IMG/VR virus record: IMGVR_UViG_3300045921_000200
Coordinates: 1 to 25,698 of that record
DNA length: 25,698 nt
Source of the DNA: a virus
Strand: one strand, 5' to 3'
The notes beneath the pieces were generated by a model. That model had not been told where the DNA came from, did not search any database, and saw only the letters and a list, made by a program, of their open reading frames with translations. Positions 1 through 6,367 of this stretch are shown in pieces. Each line of letters starts with the position of its first letter. The first letter of the stretch is position 1. The position numbers and the translations under genes are program-made.

Positions 1-143
1 GTTAATGATGTAATAATTTTGTGCGGGAACTTTTTTCCGTGTGATTGTGATCAGGGCACAATCTACCAGCTTCTTCTCTATTCTGCGTTGTGCCTTAAGC
101 TTAATCAGAGTCGTCTTTTTTATTTTTTCTCTGGTTATCGTGA
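1..143. repeat. Terminal overlap, left copy (circular genome closure)
   Basis: Bases 1-126 are identical to 25556-25681, and 127-143 align without gaps to 25682-25698 with five mismatches (127, 129, 131, 133, 139). The minus-strand frame of the replication initiator continues through the joint in both copies. This is the usual signature of a circular or circularly permuted phage genome assembled as a linear contig. A true short terminal repeat is the alternative. Confidence 0.9.
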
Positions 144-315
144 ACTCTTCGTTTTCTGTCAGCCTATTGGTCGCTTCGAAGTATCTGTATTCATCTATGA
201 GAATTGATAGATATCCCGCCGCCTCTAGCCCTAGCTTGGCGATTAGTGTTTTGTTGAGCACTATGTAATTAGTGCTGGCTAGTGTGTTGATTATTAGATT
301 CTTTTTTGCGTTCAT
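1..315 (-). CDS. Replication initiator, N-terminal DNA-binding part (continues at 25555 across the junction)
   Basis: The minus-strand reading starts at ATG 315-313 and is open to base 1. It continues in frame at 25555 down to the stop at 24950, giving about 306 residues. These first 105 residues look like the winged-helix domain of phage replisome organisers and initiators: 'NYIVLNKTLIAKLG', 'AAGYLSILIDEY', then 'LIKLKAQRRIEKKLVD' and the wing 'LITITRKKVPAQNYYIIN'. No Shine-Dalgarno is present; the start is preceded by 13 A/T-rich bases after a long hairpin (329-396). The role is inferred from the fold, the iterons inside the gene and the loader-like next gene. The contig boundary cuts the gene, so neither half should be read as truncated. 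Confidence 0.8.
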   Translation of the reverse strand, partial: MNAKKNLIINTLASTNYIVLNKTLIAKLGLEAAGYLSILIDEYRYFEATNRLTENEEFTITREKIKKTTLIKLKAQRRIEKKLVDCALITITRKKVPAQNYYIIN

Positions 316-328
316 TTTTGTTAAAAAC

Positions 329-396
329 CGACTATTAAGAGGGCTAGGGGATTCGAATAATGTAGGAACGGCACCGCCTAGACCTCTTAATAGTCG
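329..396 (-). promoter_or_regulatory. Long leader hairpin of the initiator mRNA
   Basis: CGACTATTAAGAGG (329-342) pairs perfectly with CCTCTTAATAGTCG (383-396). A further 5 bp (344-348 with 377-381) form past a one-base mismatch, leaving a 28-nt loop. Read on the minus strand, the stem begins 4 nt after the proposed -10 box and ends 13 nt before the initiator ATG. It is followed by GTTTTT, so it could act as an attenuator or terminator as well as a 5'-end structure. Confidence 0.75.
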
Positions 397-400
397 ACTA

Positions 401-429
401 AGATAATAAAACCGCCCTACATGGCTCAA
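401..429 (-). promoter_or_regulatory. Promoter of the initiator operon
   Basis: On the minus strand TATA precedes TTGAGC (429-424), followed by a 17-nt spacer and TTATCT (406-401). The -10 is imperfect, but spacing and upstream TATA match the other early promoters of this genome. The predicted start falls at the foot of the 329-396 hairpin. A TATTAT with a 15-nt spacer is an alternative -10. Confidence 0.45.
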
Positions 430-433
430 TATA

Positions 434-454
434 TACTTTTTGGTGCAAAAAGTA
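434..454. promoter_or_regulatory. Candidate operator between divergent early promoters
   Basis: TACTTTTT (434-441) and AAAAAGTA (447-454) form a perfect 8-bp inverted repeat around GGTGC. It lies between the -35 boxes of the leftward initiator promoter and the rightward promoter at 475. It is well placed for a dimeric regulator acting on both arms. No obvious repressor gene is recognised, so the binding protein is unknown. Confidence 0.45.
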
Positions 455-474
455 AAATATATAAAAGTTATATA

Positions 475-503
475 TTGGTATCTGGAAGCGTATCCGCTAT
501 ACT
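475..503 (+). promoter_or_regulatory. Leaderless promoter of the 509 gene
   Basis: TATA then TTGGTA (475-480), a 17-nt spacer and TATACT (498-503). The ATG at 509 follows after only 5 nt, so the predicted transcription start coincides with the start codon. The same geometry recurs at 856-890. Confidence 0.6.
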
Positions 504-508
504 GTCAT

Positions 509-766
509 ATGGAAAATAAAAAAGCAAAATGGCAAACACAGATAGCTGCGTGGGAATCCGACAGGGAAGGCAGGAGATATCTTAGGGTAATATTCAATGA
601 AGATTTCGTTTTCAAAAAGGGAGATGCTATGTATTTGAATGCAAATAAATATGCAGACAATAACCCCAAAGCTCCACAGTGGCAAAAGCTCAAAAAGGTT
701 GAAGAAGATGAAGAGTCAATTATGGATGATATATCTCCAAAAGCGAAAAAAGAACTGCCATTCTGA
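509..766 (+). CDS. Small protein with an SSB-like C-terminal tip (85 aa)
   Basis: This is the first gene of the rightward arm. I chose ATG 509 over the in-frame ATG at 440 because a -10 box (498-503) lies inside the longer reading and because 'MENKKAKWQ' begins a normal-looking domain. The body ('GRRYLRVIFNEDFVFKKGDAMYLNANKY') could be a small beta-barrel, but I do not recognise the family. The tail is acidic ('EEDEESIMDD') and ends 'KKELPF', resembling the '-D-[IL]-P-F' tip by which SSB recruits repair and replication enzymes. A single-stranded DNA-binding or SSB-mimicking role is inference. It is probably expressed as a single-gene leaderless transcript, with a hairpin at 796-837 behind it. 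Confidence 0.75.
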   Translation: MENKKAKWQTQIAAWESDREGRRYLRVIFNEDFVFKKGDAMYLNANKYADNNPKAPQWQKLKKVEEDEESIMDDISPKAKKELPF

Positions 767-795
767 ATAGTGAGGGAATATTGTAGAATAATGTT

Positions 796-837
796 GGAGG
801 CGGTTTATTTTTTCTGTTTTTTAAGTTTTCCGCCTCC
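796..837 (+). terminator. Hairpin with T-rich loop after the 509 gene
   Basis: GGAGGCGG (796-803) and CCGCCTCC (830-837) form a perfect 8-bp GC-rich stem around a 26-nt loop made almost only of T. It lies between the 509 gene and the next promoter, so termination or transcript-end protection is plausible. No T-run follows the stem, so it is not a textbook intrinsic terminator. Confidence 0.4.
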
Positions 838-855
838 TTATATATCCGTTATATA

Positions 856-884
856 TTTACATAATTCTACCAAAAAAATATGAT
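856..884 (+). promoter_or_regulatory. Leaderless promoter of the 890-1995 operon
   Basis: TATA then TTTACA (856-861), a 17-nt spacer and TATGAT (879-884). ATG 890 follows after exactly 5 nt. The match to sigma70 consensus is good. An upstream ATG at 880 lies inside the -10 box and cannot be on the transcript. Confidence 0.65.
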
Positions 885-889
885 CCGAT

Positions 890-1039
890 ATGCAAGAATT
901 AAAAGAAAGTGTGCAGGATTGCTTAATCGACTTAATACAGCGGTATCAGGGGGATCAATCGGTAATGATAGAGCTGGAATTAATAGAAGACAAAATCAGC
1001 GAATTAATAGATATATTCTCAGAGCATTCGGCTATATGA
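890..1039 (+). CDS. Tiny acidic protein (49 aa), leaderless start
   Basis: The reading frame starts at ATG 890 with 'MQELKESVQDCLIDLIQRY' and ends 'ELIDIFSEHSAI'. It is rich in Glu, Asp, Leu and Ile, as expected of a short helical protein. Its TGA overlaps the ATG of the next gene (ATGA at 1036-1039), a typical translational coupling. I do not recognise the family. A competing frame from ATG 880 covers the same DNA and gives a basic, low-complexity N-terminus; I reject it because the promoter overlaps that start. Confidence rests on promoter geometry and coupling rather than on homology. Confidence 0.65.
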   Translation: MQELKESVQDCLIDLIQRYQGDQSVMIELELIEDKISELIDIFSEHSAI

Positions 1040-1467
1040 TTATATTATGGCAAAAATTATTAAGGTTTGCCGTCCCGTTATTGTTAATAATGCCCTTAAT
1101 TTTATCTGCTTATTTTGTCTCTCGGCACAGCCCACAGCCCCAACCGCAAGAGATGCGGAGATATGCACAGCCCACTTCCACCCCCATCAGCCAGACATTC
1201 TATCAAGATAAGCCATTCATTTACTTTTTTGATTTGGCTGGAGATGTGCGGGAGGGCTACCGCCAGAGTGCCGAGAAGTTCTTCCTCGATTGCTGCGTCA
1301 CATATCCCGAGACTTATGTTTTAGACCGGTATCACTATGAGAATCACGCAGATAAGAATATAATAATACTGTATCACTCCGTAGCAGATCATAGCGGGCG
1401 GAGACATGACCAGACCGCTATAATCGTATTACAGAATGATAATATATACTTAGATTCATTTTATTAA
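1036..1467 (+). CDS. Membrane-anchored protein of unknown function (143 aa)
   Basis: The start at 1036 overlaps the previous stop. Residues about 7-28 ('LLRFAVPLLLIMPLILSAYF') form one N-terminal transmembrane segment or uncleaved signal. A proline-rich linker follows ('SPQPQPQ', 'QPTSTPIS'), and then a domain of about 85 residues ending 'IIVLQNDNIYLDSFY'. The topology suggests a domain held outside the cytoplasmic membrane. Position in an early operon with RusA could fit host-surface modification or superinfection exclusion, but nothing in the domain identifies a function. The frame extends upstream to 880 without a stop; that extension overlaps a better small gene. Confidence 0.7.
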   Translation: MIILWQKLLRFAVPLLLIMPLILSAYFVSRHSPQPQPQEMRRYAQPTSTPISQTFYQDKPFIYFFDLAGDVREGYRQSAEKFFLDCCVTYPETYVLDRYHYENHADKNIIILYHSVADHSGRRHDQTAIIVLQNDNIYLDSFY

Positions 1468-1469
1468 TC

Positions 1470-1682
1470 ATGGCGGAAAAAAATAAAAATTATTATGAAA
1501 AAGCCGAACAGAGGCATGCCAGATTCTTGCAGATATTGCAGCGTGATGATGTCGAGGACGGACTCAAGAGGCAGATATTCGCCCCCAAGATTGAATTAAT
1601 GCAAGTTGACAGACTGGAGCGATTAGAACAACTAATCATGACCGCATTGTTTCATTTAAAAAAAGAAGGCGATGATAGTTAA
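1470..1682 (+). CDS. Small charged helical protein (70 aa), unknown
   Basis: It starts at ATG 1470, 2 nt after the previous stop. It is highly charged ('MAEKNKNYYEKAEQRHARF', then 'VDRLERLEQLIMTALFHLKKE') and predicted mostly helical, with a possible short coiled coil near the C-terminus. It overlaps the RusA start by 11 nt, so the two are probably co-translated. I recognise no family. Confidence 0.65.
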   Translation: MAEKNKNYYEKAEQRHARFLQILQRDDVEDGLKRQIFAPKIELMQVDRLERLEQLIMTALFHLKKEGDDS

Positions 1683-1995
1683 CATTAATCCCCTCAGTGC
1701 GAATAAGTGCTGGCAGGGGAGGAGATACAAGACGCAAGCGTATAAGGATTACGAAGATGAATTAATGTTCATTCTCCCCCCCAAAAAAATCAGCAAAACG
1801 GCAAAGTTGAAGTTGATTCTTAAGGTTGGATTCAGCAATAAGCTTAGTGACTTAGATAATTGTCAGAAGCCCTTCATCGATATTCTGCAAAAAAAATACG
1901 GGTTCAATGATAACCAAGTGTACAAGATTGAAGCGGAGAAGATAATAGTGCCTAAGGGAGAGGAATTCATAGAGTTTGATATATTAGAGATATAG
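1672..1995 (+). CDS. rusA: RusA-family Holliday junction resolvase (107 aa)
   Basis: RusA enzymes cut four-way DNA junctions in lambdoid and other phages, resolving branched DNA before packaging. The N-terminus 'NPLSANKCWQGRRYKT' matches the usual RusA opening. The acidic metal-binding residues are visible as D60 and D62 in 'SDLDNCQKPFIDIL' and D80 in 'GFNDNQVY'. Length is close to that of the family (about 120). It ends the short early rightward operon and acts logically with the ERF and exonuclease-like proteins on the other strand. Behind it lie about 30 nt and then the end of an opposing gene. Confidence 0.85.
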   Translation: MIVNINPLSANKCWQGRRYKTQAYKDYEDELMFILPPKKISKTAKLKLILKVGFSNKLSDLDNCQKPFIDILQKKYGFNDNQVYKIEAEKIIVPKGEEFIEFDILEI

Positions 1996-2024
1996 TGGAA
2001 AACTTGAAAAACCGGAGGAATTGC

Positions 2025-2645
2025 CTAGATGTCAATATCCGGCATATTGAATATGTCCGTACCATCTTCTTTTTTTAGCCCTTTCAGAATCAAAGGTGAT
2101 TGAGACACGAAGCTTTCTTCTTTGGGGATTAATTCAAAAACTCTGTCAAAAAAATCACGGTAGAAGCAGACTAGTTGTTCACTCTCGATAATTGTGAAGC
2201 TTTCAAGCCTTTTGTTTTGATTCAAATTCATGGATGTCTGAATTATGAAATGGAATTGGTCGTTGTATATTAATACGAACTTAGCATGTGTCGGAATTGT
2301 ACGGATGCTATCAGGGAATAGACCACGCAATGTATTGACATAGTCGGGTTGCCGATTGCGGAATGAGGGGTCAATAATCCACCGCATATTTTGGATTTTT
2401 GTTGAATCTAGGAGTTCTTTTGCCCGCTTCATTGAGGCATCCGCTGCGGTCCATACGGTAATATCTACATTGCACAATCCCGCAGATTCGATTACGTGCT
2501 CAATTACATCAATCAGATTATACTGACCAATGCTTAGGCAGTGGTATTCCGTGTCTTTTTGTAGATATGTGGGTAAGACACTGGAGACCTCTGGCAATTC
2601 GCTGAACTTTAATATTTTTTCTTTTGTTTTTCTGGAGAAAACCAT
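2025..2645 (-). CDS. PLD-superfamily (HKD-like) protein, reversed within the late arm (206 aa)
   Basis: The motif H120-A-K122 with D129 in 'THAKFVLIYND', followed by S138-M-N140 in 'TSMNLNQNKR', matches one HxK(x)nD...SxN unit of the phospholipase D superfamily. Members include nucleases and phosphotransferases. One motif per chain implies a dimer, as in Nuc or BfiI-type nucleases. It is the only minus-strand gene inside the plus-strand arm and sits between RusA and the terminase. It has its own possible -10 box (TATAAT 2656-2651) 5 nt before ATG, so it looks like an autonomously expressed accessory (moron-type) gene. A nuclease role in DNA processing or defence is inference; the substrate is unknown. 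Confidence 0.75.
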   Translation of the reverse strand: MVFSRKTKEKILKFSELPEVSSVLPTYLQKDTEYHCLSIGQYNLIDVIEHVIESAGLCNVDITVWTAADASMKRAKELLDSTKIQNMRWIIDPSFRNRQPDYVNTLRGLFPDSIRTIPTHAKFVLIYNDQFHFIIQTSMNLNQNKRLESFTIIESEQLVCFYRDFFDRVFELIPKEESFVSQSPLILKGLKKEDGTDIFNMPDIDI

Positions 2646-2650
2646 GGTTC

Positions 2651-2656
2651 ATTATA
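2651..2656 (-). promoter_or_regulatory. Possible leaderless -10 box of the PLD gene
   Basis: TATAAT on the minus strand is followed by GAACC and then ATG (2645), the same 5-nt spacing as at 509 and 890. The -35 region is poor (TACAAC at 17 nt), so the call rests on the -10 and the spacing. Confidence 0.4.
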
Positions 2657-2695
2657 TGTATTTTTTAGATTATGTTGTATATTTACTCAGTATAT

Positions 2696-3079
2696 ATGGC
2701 GAAAAACACTAAAAAAAACACGAAAAAAAAAGGCGGAATCACGGGCAAGGGCTTCGATGTAAGCGGACAACCCAGCCCAGAAGCCAAAAGCGAGGGGTGG
2801 GCACGCAGAAGGAACTTGGCGTATTGGATTAATGTGTATTTCAGGATGCCATACAGCGAATTTGTTCGGTTGAGGGCAGATCTGGAAAAAAATCCAGGTA
2901 ATTATAATATGTATCAAGTCACCGCAATGGCCTACGTACAGAAGGCTGTGAAGAATGAACGGGTAATGTTTGATAATCTTGACCGCACCGAAGGTAAAGC
3001 AGTTCAAAAAGTTCAAAATGAGGGCGGCTTAGAGCTTAGAATCATAAAAGAAGTAAAAAAAACAAAAAGCAAAAAATAA
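2696..3079 (+). CDS. terS: Probable terminase small subunit (127 aa)
   Basis: It directly precedes the large terminase, whose ATG follows this stop without a gap. The N-terminus is basic and disordered ('MAKNTKKNTKKKGG'). The segments 'GQPSPEAKSEGWARRR' and 'LDRTEGKAVQKVQNEGG' resemble the small-terminase/DUF5681-like proteins that recognise phage DNA before packaging. I prefer ATG 2696; an in-frame ATG at 2672 adds eight hydrophobic residues ('MLYIYSVY') that do not fit. The assignment is from position and these weak signatures. The bidirectional promoter region is shared with the PLD gene (2646-2695). Confidence 0.7.
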   Translation: MAKNTKKNTKKKGGITGKGFDVSGQPSPEAKSEGWARRRNLAYWINVYFRMPYSEFVRLRADLEKNPGNYNMYQVTAMAYVQKAVKNERVMFDNLDRTEGKAVQKVQNEGGLELRIIKEVKKTKSKK

Positions 3080-4270
3080 ATGAAGATTCATATACAGAAT
3101 TTGGATTATCAAGAGAAAGCCCTATATACAAAAGATAAGTATAGCTGTTTTGTTGCAGGTAGGCAGACGGGCAAGACCACAGCGGCCGTCAATTGGCTGA
3201 TTGAGAATCTTCTAGACAAGGACAATGAGAGCGGGTTATGGGTCGATGTCCGTAATGCCAATATCGATAAATACGTAGAACGCTACTTCTATCCCATCTT
3301 GCGGGAAGTGTGGGGACTTTGCGACTGGAATAAGCAGAAGAAAATTCTGAGATTGCCGAATAATTCTTATATTGATTTCGGCAGTGCAGAGAATCCGGAA
3401 GCATTGGAGGGATTCCATTATGGGTTTGTTGTATTGAATGAGGCGGGGCTAATACTCAAAAAGTCGAGTCTGTGGCATAACACAATATTGCCGATGACCA
3501 AGCGAGCTAAGGTTAGATTCGTCGGAACACCTAAGGGCAAAAACCTATTCCATACTCTGACGTTGCAATACCCGACACACAGAATTACAGCAGAAGAATC
3601 TCCATTGTGGGATCGCAGACAACTCGAGGCAATCCAGGCAAATACGCCTGAACTAGTCTGGAGGCAAGAATTCATGGCGGAGTTCTTGGAGGGGGAAGGA
3701 ACGGTTTTTAGAGGAATCAAAAAATGTGTTAAAGAAATAAAGCAATTGATGAAGGGGGAGGCGGGGAGGCATTATGTCATAGGTGTTGACCTTGCTAAGT
3801 CTCAAGATTTTACCGTAATTACGGTAATAGATGAAGCAAAAAGGGAAGTTGTCTGTTTTGATAGATTTAATCAGCTTGAATGGAATTATCAAAAAAATAA
3901 AATATACGAAGTTTGGCAGAACTTCAATCGGGGTCTCGTGGTGATAGATAGCACAGGCGTAGGCAGTCCAATATTTGATGATCTAAGGAGGGCGGGGGTG
4001 AGGGTTGAGCCATATCAATTCACCTCCAATTCTAAAAAAACATTGATAGAAGGGCTTATGCTCGCTATTGAAAATCAAGAAATAAGTTTTCCCGACATTC
4101 CCGAATTGGTCAATGAGCTTGAATCCTTCGAATTCACAACTTCTCGAAGCGGCAATATCAGCTATAATGCCCCGGAAGGGCTACATGATGATTGCGTCAT
4201 CTCTCTAGCTCTAGCGGTGTATGCCCTGGGGATATACGAACCCACCCGCTTTGATATATCTTTCGTTTAA
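3080..4270 (+). CDS. terL: Terminase large subunit, ATPase and nuclease (396 aa)
   Basis: This is the packaging motor. Walker A is G27-R-Q-T-G-K-T33. The Walker B position reads 'FVVLNEAG' with the catalytic glutamate E121, but Asn120 stands where an Asp is usual. A coupling-type 'GTPKGKN' follows at about 149-155. The C-terminal RNase H-fold nuclease shows D237 ('VIGVDLAKSQD'), D290 ('VVIDSTGVG') and D370/D371 ('LHDDCVISLA'). The length is on the short side for TerL but both domains are complete. It starts immediately after the small subunit, and the portal follows 21 nt later. Headful versus cos packaging cannot be told from the sequence alone. Confidence 0.93.
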   Translation: MKIHIQNLDYQEKALYTKDKYSCFVAGRQTGKTTAAVNWLIENLLDKDNESGLWVDVRNANIDKYVERYFYPILREVWGLCDWNKQKKILRLPNNSYIDFGSAENPEALEGFHYGFVVLNEAGLILKKSSLWHNTILPMTKRAKVRFVGTPKGKNLFHTLTLQYPTHRITAEESPLWDRRQLEAIQANTPELVWRQEFMAEFLEGEGTVFRGIKKCVKEIKQLMKGEAGRHYVIGVDLAKSQDFTVITVIDEAKREVVCFDRFNQLEWNYQKNKIYEVWQNFNRGLVVIDSTGVGSPIFDDLRRAGVRVEPYQFTSNSKKTLIEGLMLAIENQEISFPDIPELVNELESFEFTTSRSGNISYNAPEGLHDDCVISLALAVYALGIYEPTRFDISFV

Positions 4271-4291
4271 AATGTTGTATTATTAGCAAAA

Positions 4292-6367
4292 ATGGGACTG
4301 TTGAACAAAATTTCAAAACTTTTTTCTGATTTGGGATTTATTAATTTCCAAAAAGATCAAAAGCTAAGCGTCACGGAATTAACAAGCTTGGTCGATTACG
4401 CCAGCATGATCGGCAATAAGAACTATCTAGATCAATATATTGGCTGGACCTATAGAGCGGTCCAGTTCAAGGCCGTTGCGTGTGCCAGACAGGAGATAAG
4501 ACTGTACAGACAGACCACTTCGAGGAAGGTGGAGCTTGCTGATTGGTCGACTGAGCCAATTCTTCGAGATATGTATCAGTTTAATGAAGTTCAGACTCTG
4601 TACGAAGCTAGGCTATTACTCCATATTATTTACGGACTTACGGGATTAGTGGTGATATGGGTTGTAGAAGGAACAAAAAGAGGAAGTAAAGACTTCTATA
4701 TCCTGAATCCCGAGCGAGTATCAATCGAGACCAACAAGGCTGGATTACCCAAGATGTATAAGTTCAGGGCCGTGGATGGAGAAGAGGTGAGTATACCGCC
4801 AGAAGACTTGCTGATCATGAGAAACCCAGACCCCAAGAATTGGTTAAAGGGCTTTAGCATCGTGGAAGCAAGCAAGTACGAGCACAATACCTGGGAGTAT
4901 GCCATGAGGCTTAATATGAACACGTTTGCCAATCAAGGCAAAATGCAGGGCATACTTTCCATTGAGGGAATCGGCAAAGAGGAGCGTGAAAGGATCGAAA
5001 ACACCCTAAGGAGTAAGTACCAGGGTTTAAAAAACCCGGGCAAAATATTGGTTACCGGCTTTACCCCTAAATGGATACCGTTCACCTCGTCGCTCAAGGA
5101 CTTGGATTATATTGAAGGAATCGAAAAGATGAAGGCGGATATTCTGGGCATGCATGGTGTACCATCGGTCTTGATTAACGGCGATGGCACTTACGAGAAC
5201 ACCAAGGAAGCGGAAAAAATATTCGCCAAGTACACGATTGATCCAATATTGAAGCAGGAGGCGGACATGTACACGGAGCAATTATTACCCAGATATTACG
5301 GTTCTGACTCTTTACAGGCTAGAAAAATGTATTTTGAGTTCGGGAGTGCGATTCAGACCGACCCACAAGATCAAGCCAAAACAACTAAAATAATGCTTGA
5401 TGCCGGCTTTATCACTCTCAACGAGGCAAGGATTATGAATAACTTGGAGAGGCTTGACGATCCGGATGCGGACAAGTTGCCCAATAAGCAATCCAAGCAA
5501 GATGGCCCAAAAGATACGGAATTGAGCAAAACAAAAAAAACAAGCAAGTTAAAAGAGGAATCAATTCGAGAAGAATTGAGAAAATATATGTTGCAAAAAA
5601 CAGTAGACAATGAGGGTCAATTAATTGCCAAACTCAAAAAATTCTGGGAGGGTCAAAGCAAGAGGGCGATGGAAGCAATTGAGGTAACTCAGAAGGGTCT
5701 CCAGTATGATTTAATGCTCAATCAGGAAGAAGAAATAGCTTTAATGCTTGATTATATGCGGGAGGCTTATGAGGCAATCGGTTTTGATTTTAATAAATTG
5801 ACAAATGAATTACTAGGCGAGAATAAGCCTTTATCGCAAGGGGCAAAAGAAATGCTTAAAAATAACTTGCAGTATTTTAGCGATGAAGTGACCAAAACAA
5901 CAATTGACAACTTAAACGATCTGCTTATATCTGCAATGGAGCGAGGGGCTGGGCTTGATGAATTGAAGGAAGATATCGCCAAACTCTTTATCGGTTATTC
6001 CGACAATGGCGGTAAAGTTGACACGATGACAAGAGCCGAGACTATCGCTCGAACAGAGACCGGCAAAATCAAAAACGCCATTTCTTATGAGAGATACCGA
6101 AAATCCGAAAAAGTAGTGGGCAAAGAATGGCTAGCTACTGGAGGGCTCAACTCAAGACCAGCACACAACAGACTAGACGGTACTGTAGTGGGACTTGATG
6201 AGTACTTCAGCGTTAACGGCTACTTGGCGTTAAGACCTCACGCCGAGAGCTTGCCAGCAAGCGAGGTTGTTAATTGTAGGTGTGACATCCTCCCCAGAAT
6301 TAAGGAAGAATATAAAAGTGCGGTATATATGCAATATTTAGAATTAATTGATAAAATTAAAAAATGA
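4292..6367 (+). CDS. Portal protein fused to a MuF-like minor head domain (691 aa)
   Basis: Residues about 1-400 match HK97-type portal proteins: 'YRAVQFKAVACARQEIRLY', 'FYILNPERVSI', the helical stem, and 'ILGMHGVPSVLINGDG', 'ADMYTEQLLPRYY'. A charged linker ('KQDGPKDTELSKTKKTSK') leads to a helical region, then a Mu F-like domain. Its signatures are 'ETIARTETGKIKNAISYER', 'RPAHNRLDGTVV' and the terminal 'VVNCRCDILPRI'. The dodecameric portal forms the DNA channel and contacts terminase and connector. MuF domains are injected or minor head components in other phages. Portal and MuF are usually two adjacent genes, so this is a fusion. The stop overlaps the protease start (ATGA). Confidence 0.9.
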   Translation: MGLLNKISKLFSDLGFINFQKDQKLSVTELTSLVDYASMIGNKNYLDQYIGWTYRAVQFKAVACARQEIRLYRQTTSRKVELADWSTEPILRDMYQFNEVQTLYEARLLLHIIYGLTGLVVIWVVEGTKRGSKDFYILNPERVSIETNKAGLPKMYKFRAVDGEEVSIPPEDLLIMRNPDPKNWLKGFSIVEASKYEHNTWEYAMRLNMNTFANQGKMQGILSIEGIGKEERERIENTLRSKYQGLKNPGKILVTGFTPKWIPFTSSLKDLDYIEGIEKMKADILGMHGVPSVLINGDGTYENTKEAEKIFAKYTIDPILKQEADMYTEQLLPRYYGSDSLQARKMYFEFGSAIQTDPQDQAKTTKIMLDAGFITLNEARIMNNLERLDDPDADKLPNKQSKQDGPKDTELSKTKKTSKLKEESIREELRKYMLQKTVDNEGQLIAKLKKFWEGQSKRAMEAIEVTQKGLQYDLMLNQEEEIALMLDYMREAYEAIGFDFNKLTNELLGENKPLSQGAKEMLKNNLQYFSDEVTKTTIDNLNDLLISAMERGAGLDELKEDIAKLFIGYSDNGGKVDTMTRAETIARTETGKIKNAISYERYRKSEKVVGKEWLATGGLNSRPAHNRLDGTVVGLDEYFSVNGYLALRPHAESLPASEVVNCRCDILPRIKEEYKSAVYMQYLELIDKIKK

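Noticed and set aside
440-508. Longer N-terminus for the 509 gene
   Set aside because: The added 23 residues run through the operator's right arm and the -35/-10 boxes and look non-coding.
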